Shown here: in pieces, positions 57,301 through 63,845 of the stretch
Layout of the letters: every line of letters starts with the position of its first letter
Numbering within the stretch: the stretch's first letter is position 1
NCBI GenBank assembly: GCA_950097015.1
Contig: CATNEN010000032.1
Location: 2,270,501-2,334,500 of the forward strand
Direction of reading: 5' to 3'
DNA: 64,000 nucleotides
DNA from: Macrostomum hystrix
Lineage: Eukaryota > Platyhelminthes > Macrostomidae
Translations under genes and position numbers: made by a program
The notes under the pieces: generated by a model
Database searches by the model: none
What the model was told of the DNA's origin: nothing
What the model saw: only the letters and a program-made list of their open reading frames with translations

Positions 57301-59370
57301 GATCCCAAAGTGAAGCCAGTCTAGGTCCCAAAGTGAAGCCAGTCTAGATCCCAAAGTGAAGCCAGTCTAGATCCCAAAGTGAAGCCAGTCTAGATCCCAA
57401 AGTGAAGCCAGTCTAGATACCAAAGTGAAGCCAGTCTAGATCCCAAAGTGAAGCCAGTCTAGATCCCAAAGTAAGGCCAGTCTAGATCCCAAAGTGAAGC
57501 CAGTCTAGATCCCAAAGTGAAGCCAGTCTAGATCCCAAAGTGAAGCCAGTCTAGATCCCAAAGTGAAGCCAGTCTAGATCCCAAAGTGAAGCCAGTCTAG
57601 ATCCCAAAGTGAAGCCAGTCTTAGATCCCAAAGTGAAGCCAGTCTTAGATCCCAAAGTGAAGCCAGTCTAGATCCCAAAGTGAAGCCAGTCTAGATCCCA
57701 AAGTGAAGCCAGTCTAGATCCCAAAGTGAAGCCAGTCTAGATCCCAAAGTGAAGCCAGTCTAGATCCCAAAGTGAAGCCAGTCTAGATCCCAAAGTGAAG
57801 CCAGTCTAGATCCCAAAGTGAAGCCAGTCTAGATCCCAAAGTGAAGCCAGTCTAGATCCCAAAGTGAAGCCAGTCTAGATCCCAAAGTGAAGCCAGTCTA
57901 GATCCCAAAGTGAAGCCAGTCTAGATCCCAAAGTGAAGCCAGTCTAGATCCCAAAGTGAAGCCAGTCTAGATCCCAAAGTGAAGCCAGTCTAGATCCCCA
58001 AAGTGAAGCCAGTCTAGATCCCAAAGTGAAGCCAGTCTAGATCCCAAAGTGAAGCCAGTCTAGATCCCAAAGTGAAGCCAGTCTAGATCCCAAAGTGAAG
58101 CCTGTCTTAGATCCCAAAGTGAAGCCAGTCTAGATCCCAAAGTGAAGCCTGTCTTAGATCCCAAAGTAAGGCCAGTCTAGATCCCAAAGTGAAGCCAGTC
58201 TTAGATCCCAAAGTGAAGCCAGTCTAGATCCCAAAGTGAAGCCAGTCTAGATCCCAAAGTGAAGCCAGTCTAGATCCCAAAGTGAAGCCAGTCTAGATCC
58301 CAAAGTGAAGCCAGTCTAGATCCCAAAATGAAGCCAGTCTAGATCCCAAAGTGAAGCCAGTCTAGGTCCCAAAGTGAAGCCAGTCTAGATCCCAAAGTGA
58401 AGCCAGTCTAGATCCCAAAGTGAAGCCAGTCTAGATCCCAAAGTGAAGCCAGTCTAGATCCCAAAGTGAAGCCAGTCTAGATCCCAAAGTGAAGCCAGTC
58501 TAGATCCCAAAGTGAAGCCTGTCTAGATCCCAAAGTGAAGCCAGTCTAGATCCCAAAGTGAAGCCAGTCTAGATCCCAAAGTGAAGCCAGTCTAGATCCC
58601 AAAGTGAAGCCAGTCTAGATCCCAAAGTGAAGCCAGTCTAGATCCCAAAGTGAAGCCAGTCTAGATCCCAAAGTGAAGCCAGTCTAGATCCCAAAGTGAA
58701 GCCAGTCTAGATCCCAAAGTGAAGCCAGTCTAGATCCCAAAGTGAAGCCTGTCTTAGATCCCAAAGTGAAGCCAGTCTAGATCCCAAAGTGAAGCCAGTC
58801 TAGATCCCAAAGTGAAGCCAGTCTAGGTCCCAAAGTGAAGCCAGTCTAGATCCCAAAGTGAAGCCAGTCTAGATCCCAAAATGAAGCCAGTCTAGATCCC
58901 AAAGTGAAGCCAGTCTAGATCCCAAAGTGAAGCCTGTCTTAGATCCCAAAGTGAAGCCAGTCTAGATCCCAAAGTGAAGCCAGTCTAGATCCCAAAGTGA
59001 AGCCAGTCTAGATCCCAAAGTGAAGCCAGTCTAGATCCCAAAGTGAAGCCTGTCTTAGATCCCAAAGTGAAGCCAGTCTAGATCCCAAAGTGAAGCCAGT
59101 CTAGATCCCAAAGTGAAGCCAGTCTAGATCCCAAAGTGAAGCCAGTCTAGATCCCAAAGTGAAGCCTGTCTTAGATCCCAAAGTGAAGCCAGTCTAGATC
59201 CCAAAGTGAAGCCAGTCTAGATCCCAAAGTGAAGCCAGTCACAGTAATAAAGAGATTTGCTGAAGTCAAAGAATTGATCAAATTAAAATAAAAAACTTAC
59301 AAGTTAATATGCTGGCCACTAAAAGCGACAGCAGAGACCACCTTTGAAGTAACCGCCGGCAGTCCATCAT
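32683..59370 (-). CDS. ADAM11/22/23-type non-catalytic ADAM, eight exons, 1162 aa
   Basis: Exons 59370-59301, 49424-49207, 48710-48628, 42317-41858, 41513-41092, 36100-35089, 34781-34204 and 33328-32683. All phases agree and the sum is 3489 nt. Domains: signal peptide 1 to about 30; Cys-rich NTR/TIMP-like segment 38-90; ADAM prodomain about 97-240 (CFYEGSIVGDPDSHAF); metalloprotease-like domain about 255-417 (VSIVLHSLEVWNMADK) with the zinc motif reduced to AVAEQLGMLAI; disintegrin 464-555 with CREAVNDCDLPELC; Cys-rich region; EGF-like 680-713; membrane helix 758-778; a 385-aa tail rich in Q, A and GS runs. The CREAVN-CD motif and dead protease fit the ADAM11/22/23 group, known as cell-surface adhesion and LGI receptors. 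Every intron is packed with minisatellites. Exons 4-8 are firm; exons 1-3 rest on phase and splice signals. Confidence 0.85.
33425..34172. repeat. 37-bp minisatellite in ADAM intron 7, about 20 copies
   Basis: Plus-strand core GTGTCTCTAGATCAGGCAGT then GCATATCTAAGAAAAGA. It begins about 31 nt after the donor and ends about 96 nt before the acceptor. In gene sense each unit contains TTTTCTTAG, a good 3' splice-site look-alike. Confidence 0.95.
34204..34781 (-). CDS. ADAM exon 7: membrane helix and proximal cytoplasmic tail
   Basis: MICIIAGAVVLALVLAGFVA is the membrane helix, followed by RNRYQRRRLRGGRN (stop-transfer basic cluster) and a Q/P/S-rich tail. Donor GA|GTATGAG, phase 2. Confidence 0.88.
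34900..35045. repeat. 16-bp degenerate array in ADAM intron 6, about 8 copies
   Basis: Unit GTACTTTAGTATTGAT with many substitutions. It begins about 43 nt after the donor of exon 6 and is the most decayed array in the window. Confidence 0.8.
35089..36100 (-). CDS. ADAM exon 6: disintegrin, Cys-rich and EGF-like domains
   Basis: CNIDRLL..., then VCGNGKLERSEECDPG starts the disintegrin domain; CREAVNDCDLPELC is the family loop; the EGF-like motif CSGRGVCTTQSACLCQPGW lies near the end. Phase 2 in, phase 0 out. Confidence 0.93.
36165..36842. repeat. 20-bp minisatellite in ADAM intron 5, about 34 copies
   Basis: Unit GAGTGCCTAGATTCATCCAA with TTATCTGA and TCATCCTA variants. It lies next to the acceptor of exon 6 (about 65 nt away). 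Confidence 0.95.
36843..37639. other. unarrayed part of ADAM intron 5
   Basis: About 800 bp of unique intron between two arrays. The plus-strand ORF near 36975 has no support. Confidence 0.4.
37640..41035. repeat. 3.4-kb minisatellite of 24-bp units in ADAM intron 5, about 140 copies
   Basis: 24-bp units ending in GACCAAACCCTC, with three main types: CCGTCAGTTCG(A/C)TG, ATGGAGTTCAATG and ATAGAGTTTAATG. Types cluster regionally; 38517-38945 is a clean 72-bp trimer repeated about six times. It begins about 56 nt after the exon 5 donor. Open frames on both strands (VSSMTKPS, EGLVIELT, DQTLRQF) are repeat artefacts. Confidence 0.95.
41092..41513 (-). CDS. ADAM exon 5: dead metalloprotease-like core
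   Basis: FYSLGRS... then VSIVLHSLEVWNMADK, the conserved strand and EIW/EVW motif of reprolysins. Where HExxHxxGxxH is expected the frame reads AVAEQLGMLAIPC, and the exon ends 6 codons later. Confidence 0.9.
41630..41845. repeat. 34-bp array in ADAM intron 4, about 6 copies
   Basis: Core GGGAAATATGGGATGGATGA then ATGAAACAGTCTAT. The array begins only about 12 nt after the exon 4 donor. In gene sense each unit has ATATTTCCCATAG, a 3' splice-site look-alike. Confidence 0.9.
41858..42317 (-). CDS. ADAM exon 4: prodomain end and start of the protease-like domain
   Basis: Contains the ADAM prodomain hallmark CFYEGSIVGDPDS followed by GIFTYRGADYIVQPIE, and ends with KVFFVRLSVIIDHSL, the first strand of the metalloprotease fold. 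Donor CTG|GTGAGT. Confidence 0.9.
42370..42795. repeat. 45-bp minisatellite in ADAM intron 3, about 9 copies
   Basis: Core GGTGGTGGGTTGATGGGATT then CACCGGGAGTGAGTGTACAT. It ends about 52 nt from the exon 4 acceptor. Confidence 0.93.
43430..43459 (+). promoter_or_regulatory. possible plus-strand core promoter inside ADAM intron 3
   Basis: TATTTAAG at 43430-43437 and an initiator-like TTCAGTTCC at 43451-43459, about 24 nt apart, antisense to ADAM. The same initiator string is found before the M13-like gene. No coding exon recognised downstream. Confidence 0.3.
43755..44450. repeat. 24-bp minisatellite in ADAM intron 3, about 29 copies
   Basis: Plus core CTCACCAAATCTAAAGTCTA plus CTAT. In gene sense each unit reads GACTTTAGATTTGGTGAG, that is an acceptor-like TTTAG, five bases, then a donor-like GGTGAG. 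Very homogeneous. Confidence 0.95.
44451..45230. other. unarrayed part of ADAM intron 3
   Basis: About 780 bp of unique intron between arrays; no gene seen. Confidence 0.4.
45235..45712. repeat. 20-bp minisatellite in ADAM intron 3, about 24 copies
   Basis: Unit TGTCACTCTCAGTCTCATTC, with CCTTC and TTATTC variants; edges decay. Confidence 0.95.
45713..46612. other. unarrayed part of ADAM intron 3
   Basis: About 900 bp of unique intron. A minus-strand ORF at 46344-46120 was examined as a possible extra exon and rejected. Confidence 0.4.
46615..48290. repeat. 17-bp minisatellite in ADAM intron 3, about 95 copies
   Basis: Unit CCCCACCAGTGTTTCTT with a 19-bp type CCCCAAACCAGTGTTTCTT and a CCCCAACAG type. 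A rarer variant (ACCTCCATTGTCTTTTTCCC) recurs near 46993, 47231, 47320, 47421 and 47549, marking block duplications; a related ACCTCACCTGTCTTTCTC type takes over after 48170. Plus ORFs of about 580 aa in all three frames are artefacts. Confidence 0.95.
48628..48710 (-). CDS. ADAM exon 3: prodomain strand
   Basis: Acceptor TGATTTGCAG, donor GA|GTGAGT. Encodes VSFRTSFQLSLYIDETGPAV and VLSLTKV, resembling the first beta-strand region of ADAM prodomains. Phase 0 in, phase 2 out, agreeing with both neighbours. Confidence 0.6.
48735..49175. repeat. two adjacent arrays filling ADAM intron 2
   Basis: 48735-49030: a unit of about 43 bp containing GACTGCGCCACAATGGCTGA and GATAGGGGGTGA. 49040-49175: three copies of a 45-bp unit with GACTGCAGCATTCAGGATGA. 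Together they leave only about 31 nt at the donor and 24 nt at the acceptor. Sense-strand units contain CTTATCTCAG, TGCTGCAG and CTCACTCCAG. Confidence 0.9.
49207..49424 (-). CDS. ADAM exon 2: cysteine-rich NTR/TIMP-like segment
   Basis: Acceptor CCCCCCAG, donor TAT|GTGAGA, 72 codons plus a split codon. The Cys pattern C-x-C-x9-C-x-A-D-V equals the N-terminal TIMP/NTR spacing, with one extra Cys inside; two further Cys follow after 28 and 10 residues. It could instead belong to another transcript. Confidence 0.6.
49460..51115. repeat. 30-bp minisatellite in ADAM intron 1, about 55 copies
   Basis: Core GCGATCCCATGACTGAAGAA plus a variable TAACCTCAAT or TGACCCCACT. It ends about 35 nt from the exon 2 acceptor. 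In gene sense some units read TTATTCTTCAG, like a 3' splice site. Confidence 0.95.
51116..51460. other. unarrayed part of ADAM intron 1
   Basis: About 345 bp of AT-rich unique intron between two arrays; nothing recognised. Confidence 0.4.
51465..52340. repeat. 30-bp minisatellite in ADAM intron 1, about 29 copies
   Basis: Core AGAGAGGGTGAGACTGAGAT plus AGAGACACGG. In gene sense each unit has CTCTATCTCAG, a 3' splice-site look-alike. Confidence 0.95.
52341..52885. other. unarrayed part of ADAM intron 1
   Basis: About 545 bp of AT-rich unique intron; the 60-aa plus ORF at 52360 has no support. Confidence 0.4.
52890..53600. repeat. 23-bp minisatellite in ADAM intron 1, about 30 copies
   Basis: Core GATGAGAAATGTGAGAGATA plus CGA. 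Variants cluster: GATAAG with ACAC in the centre and a uniform type on the right. Confidence 0.95.
53601..54170. other. unarrayed part of ADAM intron 1
   Basis: About 570 bp of unique intron; no gene seen. Confidence 0.4.
54175..55455. repeat. 21-bp minisatellite in ADAM intron 1, about 60 copies
   Basis: Unit CTCGAGTCGAAACCCAACAA plus G on the left, changing to a CTCGAGTCGAAACCTCACAA type on the right, with TTCGAGTCGAAACCTCCGA variants. Most units carry CTCGAG. From about 55180 on a three-unit higher-order pattern repeats. Confidence 0.95.
55456..56689. other. unarrayed part of ADAM intron 1
   Basis: About 1.2 kb of unique intron with a G-rich stretch near 55596 and a CGG run at about 55783-55797. 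Short ORFs on both strands are unsupported. Confidence 0.4.
56690..59240. repeat. 2.55-kb minisatellite of 23-bp units in ADAM intron 1, about 110 copies
   Basis: Core CTAGATCCCAAAGTGAAGCC plus AGT. Variants include TGTCTTAGATC, AAATGAAG and AAGTAAGG. It starts about 60 nt after the exon 1 donor. No long ORF arises because the unit contains TAG and TGA. Confidence 0.95.
59301..59370 (-). CDS. ADAM exon 1: signal peptide
   Basis: Begins with two ATGs (59370), encodes MMDCRRLLQRWSLLSLLVAS and ILT, and ends at a perfect GTAAGT donor in phase 1. A TATA and initiator lie about 210-245 nt upstream. The phase matches exon 2, 9.9 kb away. Confidence 0.65.
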
Positions 59371-59578
59371 AACTGAGCTCAGGCTTAAGGTGCCCAGTGT
59401 TCAACCAACAGTTTAACAAACTGCCTGCGGATTACAAACTGTTTAAATTTAAATTAAGAGAGACTATGAAATTTTGCTCTTTTCTCTGCCTGAAGTATCT
59501 TTGAAATGAAAAATCTCGAAGTATGCTCTACGCGATTGCTAGACACTTGAAAACAGGAGTTTTTCTCAGTAGGTAGGG

Positions 59579-59617
59579 CACTGATAAAGGCCTGCCTATT
59601 TCGTTAATATATATAGG
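59579..59617 (-). promoter_or_regulatory. TATA and initiator of the ADAM gene
   Basis: On the minus strand TATATATATTAA (about 59606-59617) is followed about 25 nt later by ATCAGTGC (about 59579-59586), an initiator-like TCAGT. The 5' UTR would be about 210 nt. Confidence 0.55.
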
Positions 59618-60173
59618 TGGCGGCGGGGGTTGCCGCTACAGACGGCGGCGGCGGCACCACAAAGGAAAGAATGAAGAGGGGGTGGGTGATGGGTGGCGTA
59701 AGAAGGAATGCAGTTTAAAAATGCTGACAGCCAATAGGCATCAAGATTACCTATCTATTAAATTAAATATCATATCTCGATCACGCTACTGATTTTAGTA
59801 GCAATCTGCGGGTGTTATCCACATACTGTGAAACCCGCATATATGCGCATCGAAGCAACAGAGAGCTGATCTGAGAAAAATGTCACAGAAAAACAAAACA
59901 GCCGGGAAGCTGTGCCCACCCGTCTTTAGAAATCCTCGGTGTCCTAAAGCGGTGTCCTGTACGCCACCTATAGCTTGGCAACGTCATCTTCATGGGATGT
60001 GGCCAGGTGAGCTGATGGTCACCATTGCATGAAATTCGCGATTCACCATTGAGGTTTCAATAAGGACCCATGGTACAAGAGCGGTGCCTCGCCATCACTC
60101 TAAATATTCACTTTACTTCACTTCAGCATTCAACAGGTAGCGCTGTAACTACTCTGAGCCCGGCCTTGTGGTC
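59618..60173. other. spacer between the divergent ADAM and hypothetical genes
   Basis: Contains a short GGC-rich stretch near 59640, otherwise unique. No TATA seen for the plus gene; an acceptor-like TTCACTTCAG lies near 60116-60125. Confidence 0.4.
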
Positions 60174-60557
60174 ATGGCGGACATTGAGGACACCGCCGAG
60201 ATGGCATACGCCGCTAGCCTAGCCTCGGCCACTCGCGCTCAGGTTGTTTACCAGGCTTGGCAGCAGGCTCCAGGAGGTGTCGAACCGGGCGGTGGTTGGT
60301 CCTGGTCGGCTAGCGTCGCCTTAAGTCTGTGGTACGAGCGTACAACTGGCCATCCGAGCCTTACAACGGAGGCGGGGGTCCAACAGAGAATTTGCTGGGA
60401 TTCTATTCTCTACGGAACCTTTCTTGCCTTATCGGTGGCCACAATGTGCAAATGTGTCGCCATTTTAGGCCAGAATATACCAGGGATTACTGCTCAGATT
60501 TTAATTGAATGCTCTGAGCAACGCCGATTTACTAAGCTCTACGTATACTGGGCATAA
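60174..60557 (+). CDS. hypothetical protein, 127 aa
   Basis: The true ATG is at 60174 in good context (GGTCATGGCGG). The first 65 codons look coding in composition (MADIEDTAEMAYAASLASAT, then W- and G-rich), the later part less so; a moderately hydrophobic stretch lies at about 85-105. An AATAAA is at 60807-60812. No family recognised. It is divergent from ADAM. It may be only the first exon of a gene or a chance ORF. Confidence 0.35.
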   Translation: MADIEDTAEMAYAASLASATRAQVVYQAWQQAPGGVEPGGGWSWSASVALSLWYERTTGHPSLTTEAGVQQRICWDSILYGTFLALSVATMCKCVAILGQNIPGITAQILIECSEQRRFTKLYVYWA

Positions 60558-60604
60558 TTTTGTTTAAATTCAGTTTTCACAGCATGCGCAGCGTCATCAG
60601 CCCA

Positions 60605-60725
60605 GATATTTATGCTTTCTTGCACAGGATTTTCGCTGTCTCCCCTAACCGCTTTCTGATTGGTCCGTCTCTCACCCCCTAACCTTTTCTCTTACCCTCG
60701 GACACACCCCACGCCCCTTCTCTTA
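60605..60725. promoter_or_regulatory. CCAAT/CACCC module, copy 2
   Basis: Plus order: GCTTTCTGATTGGTC at 60651-60665, TTCTCTTACCC at 60687-60697, ACACACCCCACGCCCC at 60703-60718. Related to 7938-8035 over about 75 bp, but the TATA is replaced by TCTTAAACC. In the opposite orientation CCAATCAG is followed about 45 nt later by GCATAAATATC. Confidence 0.5.
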
Positions 60726-60806
60726 AACCAATCCGATCTGTGCCTTCAGCACCGATTATAATTATAATGTTGCTCTGGCAAGAAAAATGAATCAGCTGTT
60801 GATTAA

Positions 60807-60812
60807 AATAAA
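60807..60812 (+). terminator. polyadenylation signal AATAAA
   Basis: 250 nt after the stop of the 127-aa ORF on the plus strand; it may belong to that gene. Confidence 0.3.
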
Positions 60813-61539
60813 AATGTTAATTGCTACTTTTGATTGTATTGTTTCTGAAAACAGAACTGTTCATTAAAAATATTCTTTTAACGTTAACTAGCTTTATTTG
60901 TTCCAACCAACACAAATACATACTATGCTATAAATTAACAAAAAACAAACTCTACAGAGTAAATTTTATACATAATAATACGAAATACAGTGATTCATTA
61001 AAACTAACCAGCAGCCGCATAGGAAGCTACGAGTATTGAGCATAAGTGTGATTTCCACCAGCGGAATGTGAAAAAGTAGGTTCAGCATATAAATAACTTT
61101 TTTATAAATTTCTACACATTAACAAAAAAATCAATGTTTATGATTGTGAATATTTGAAAAACTAGCTCAAATAGGATGCTTATACTGTGCGGATAATGTG
61201 AGCAGTATTATATACTCGTGGTAATCCATGGGTGAGTAGAGAAAGTCTAGTTTTTTTAATATTGTTAGCTAATTTCGAAGTTAACAGTCGAAATCAAATC
61301 GAAAAGAGCCTAACGAAATTCATAAAAAATAAGAACTCGAAATAAAAGTGCACAAAGCAAAGCAGGACAAAGATGAACAAAAAAATCATCACAGTTTGCT
61401 GAAATACTATTTGTGAGCGCCCTAGCACTACTATAAGTACGACGAGTGAGTATTCAGTAAAAAATACCTAGACAAGAAAGAAATTAAAAAATCATCATGG
61501 AGCATGGCTGAGCCAGATGTTCTTCTAGCTCATTGACTT
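60813..61539. other. AT-rich spacer, no gene seen
   Basis: AT-rich DNA between the hypothetical ORF and the 3' end of the coiled-coil gene. Confidence 0.4.
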
Positions 61540-63471
61540 TTAAACATAATATTTCTTTTTGAGAAACTCCAGGTAGTTCGGGTCGCTCTCAGCCACGGTT
61601 CGGCTGAGGTTCACGTTTGAGCGAGTCTTCGAGATAAAGAATCGAGCCGACTCGTCTGTGAGATGGTGCAATCGAGAATGCGTGAGCTTTGATCAGAGAA
61701 TTTTATGATTGAATTTCTCAATAAAGTTACAAAATTAGTCATTTTCAACATTCCAGCACTGTCGCTTGCACTATGCTTTCCAGCCTCGCCGTTCCCATCC
61801 TCAGACTTATAGTCTCGCCCTTCCCATCCCTTCCCATCCTCAGACTTATAGTCTCGCCCTTCCCATCCCTTCCCATCCTCAGACTTATAGTCACGCCCTT
61901 CCCATCCTCATATTTCCAGCCTCGCACTTTCCATCCCCAGATTTCCAGCCTCGCCCTTCCTATCCTCAAATTTCTAGTCTCGCCCTTCTTATCCTGAGAT
62001 TTCCAGCCTCGCCCTTACCATCCTCATATTTCCAGCCTCGCCCTTCCTATCCTCAAATTTCTAGTCTCGCCCTTCCCATCCCTTCCCATCCTCAGACTTA
62101 TAGTCACGCCCTTCCCATCCTCATATTTCCAGCCTCGCACTTTCCATCCCCAGATTTCCAGCCTCGCCCTTCCTATCCTCAAATTTCTAGTCTCGCCCTT
62201 CTTATCCTGAGATTTCCAGCCTCGCCCTTACCATCCTCAGATTTCCAGTCTCGCCCTTCCCATCCTCAGACTTCCAGTCTCGCCCTTCCCATCCTCACAT
62301 TTCCAGTCTCGCCCTTCCTATCCTCAGACTTCCAGTCTCGCCCTTCCTATCCTCAGATTTCCAGTCTCACCCTTCCCATCCTCAGATTTCCAGTCTCGCC
62401 CTTCCTATCCTCAGACTTCCAGTCTCGCCGCAAGTCGCCCGATAGGTCTCACCGGACTCCAAGTGCTTAGAGATGCTTCGGTCGAGTTCAGCTCTAAGCC
62501 TTTGCTGAAGCAGCGGATCCGGACTAGTTAATGACTGATGCGAGGAGTGAAAACTGTGCTGCTGCTGCTGCTGCTGCTGCTGCGGCGGCGGCGGCTGCTG
62601 ATAAGTGAAATGCGACAAACCGGACTGCATCCGATGCCGATCCTTTTCCAGACTGAGCGCAGCAGCCGCCTGCGCCTCGGCGTTGTTAACCCGCTCCAGC
62701 TCGTCCGTGAGCTTCTGTCTCAAGCGCTTCTCCTGGTCGTACAGCTGTCTGTAGTGCTGGCAGTCACTAGAGTAGCGGTCCCTCTCAGAGGCCATTTCTA
62801 AGCAGGTTCGACGCAGCTCGTCCACGCTCATCTGCGGATGTCATTTTCGTAATTTTACCATAAGCAAACTACTCTACTGACAATAGTAGTATAGATCAGA
62901 TAGTAAAGTAGAATAGATCACGGCATATTTAGTGAGGAAAAAAACTACCTGAGAAAATAATAGACAGTCGAGCCAGTTTTAGGTACGAACGTAAGGTCAA
63001 TAACAAAATCACGTCTAGATTGCATGAAAAAAGTTTACTAGATGGTAAAAGGGTGGCTAATAACACATTTTTAAGCAGTAAGCTCAAAATAAAGAAAACT
63101 ACTAAAAGTAGTCTTTCTAACTCTAAAAGAGTAGTATAAAAACACGAAACGCCAAATGTGAAAGTAATGTGACGAAAAATTTTATGTATCCTCAGATAGT
63201 CAGTGACAGAAATAAAGGCTGATTAAGCGGTCAGGTCCTCGCCGAACGCTGAGCGCCTCCTCACTACCTGCAGTCGCTCAGCCTCCTCGCGCAGCCTGCG
63301 TTCGACGTCGTCGCGTCGAGCGTCGACCTCCTCTCGGACTCGCTGCTGACTGGCCAGGTGCTCGTTCATCTGGCTGAGGCGCTGGTTCAGCTCGTCTCTG
63401 GCGCAATGATCAACGCCCTCTTTGTACTTGGCTAGCTCGGATTTTGATACGTAGTTGGCTTGAATGAAGGC
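61540..63471 (-). CDS. ANKRD26/DUF3496-like coiled-coil protein, last three exons
   Basis: Exons 63471-63268 (phase 0 to 0), 62831-62453 (phase 0 to 1) and 61655-61540 (ending in TAA). Donors are GTAGTG and GTGAGA, acceptors CACTCACAG, CATCCGCAG and CATCTCACAG; all phases agree. The encoded 231 residues are mostly coiled coil: DELNQRLSQMNEHLASQQRV, then HYRQLYDQEKRLRQKLTDEL and ALSLEKDRHR, a P/Q-rich loop, LRAELDRSISKHLESG and a C-terminus LEFLKKKYYV. Order and spacing resemble the C-terminal DUF3496 region of ANKRD26/CCDC144 proteins, which act at centrioles and in signalling scaffolds. The gene continues past the right edge. The family call is by eye. Confidence 0.65.
61775..62437. repeat. 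29-bp minisatellite in the coiled-coil gene intron, about 22 copies
   Basis: Core TCGCCCTTCCCATCCTCAGA plus TTTCCAGTC. It starts about 16-20 nt after the donor at 62452. Two blocks of about 290 bp (near 61835-62020 and 62070-62220) share the same order of variants, a segmental duplication inside the array. Confidence 0.93.
62838..63267. other. array-free intron of the coiled-coil gene
   Basis: A 436-nt intron without tandem repeats, AT-rich, with only scattered TAGTA motifs; one of three array-free introns in the window. Confidence 0.6.
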
Positions 63472-63639
63472 CTGTGAGTGTTGGTTGTGATGCTCTCAAT
63501 AGTTGTGTTAGACCGAACCCATTGGGTATATTTGGCAGCTTTTTAAACTGAAGCAACGCTTAGTTAGGTGTCTTGCTCAAGCACACCTATACACCTATCC
63601 ACCTATATATTTTTGCCCAGGACTGAAATCCGAACTGGA

Positions 63640-63845
63640 GGGTCAGTGGCAGAGCGGTTAACGCGTTTGCCTCTCGCACCAAGGTCCCTGAGCTCGATTC
63701 CGCGCCTAAACCACATTAAACTGCAGCCGCGAGTGAAGGCTTGGGGGTTTGTCGTGCAATTTACGCCGTTGAGGGCCAACCTCCAAGGCACAGTGAGAGT
63801 GTACACTGCCTGACGATGAGAAAAGTCAGGGCAGATGTACACCGC
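63640..63845 (+). mobile_element. tRNA-derived SINE, near-complete
   Basis: The tRNA-like head carries an A box TGGCAGAGCGGTTAACG and a B-box-like GAGCTCGATTCCG with the usual spacing. A unique body follows (GAAGGCTTGGGGGTTTGTCG, GGCCAACCTCCAAGGCACAG) and a 3' part CCTGACGATGAGAAAAGTCA ending in GGGCAGATGTAC. Diverged relatives lie at 24240-24433 and 10924-10957. It lies in the intron upstream of the coiled-coil exon. The head has lost cloverleaf pairing, so it is not a functional tRNA gene. Confidence 0.75.

Noticed and set aside
60255..60300. Minus-strand GGTTCGACACC, an exact tRNA B-box match
   Set aside because: No T-arm pairing around it and no convincing A box; it falls in the 127-aa ORF.
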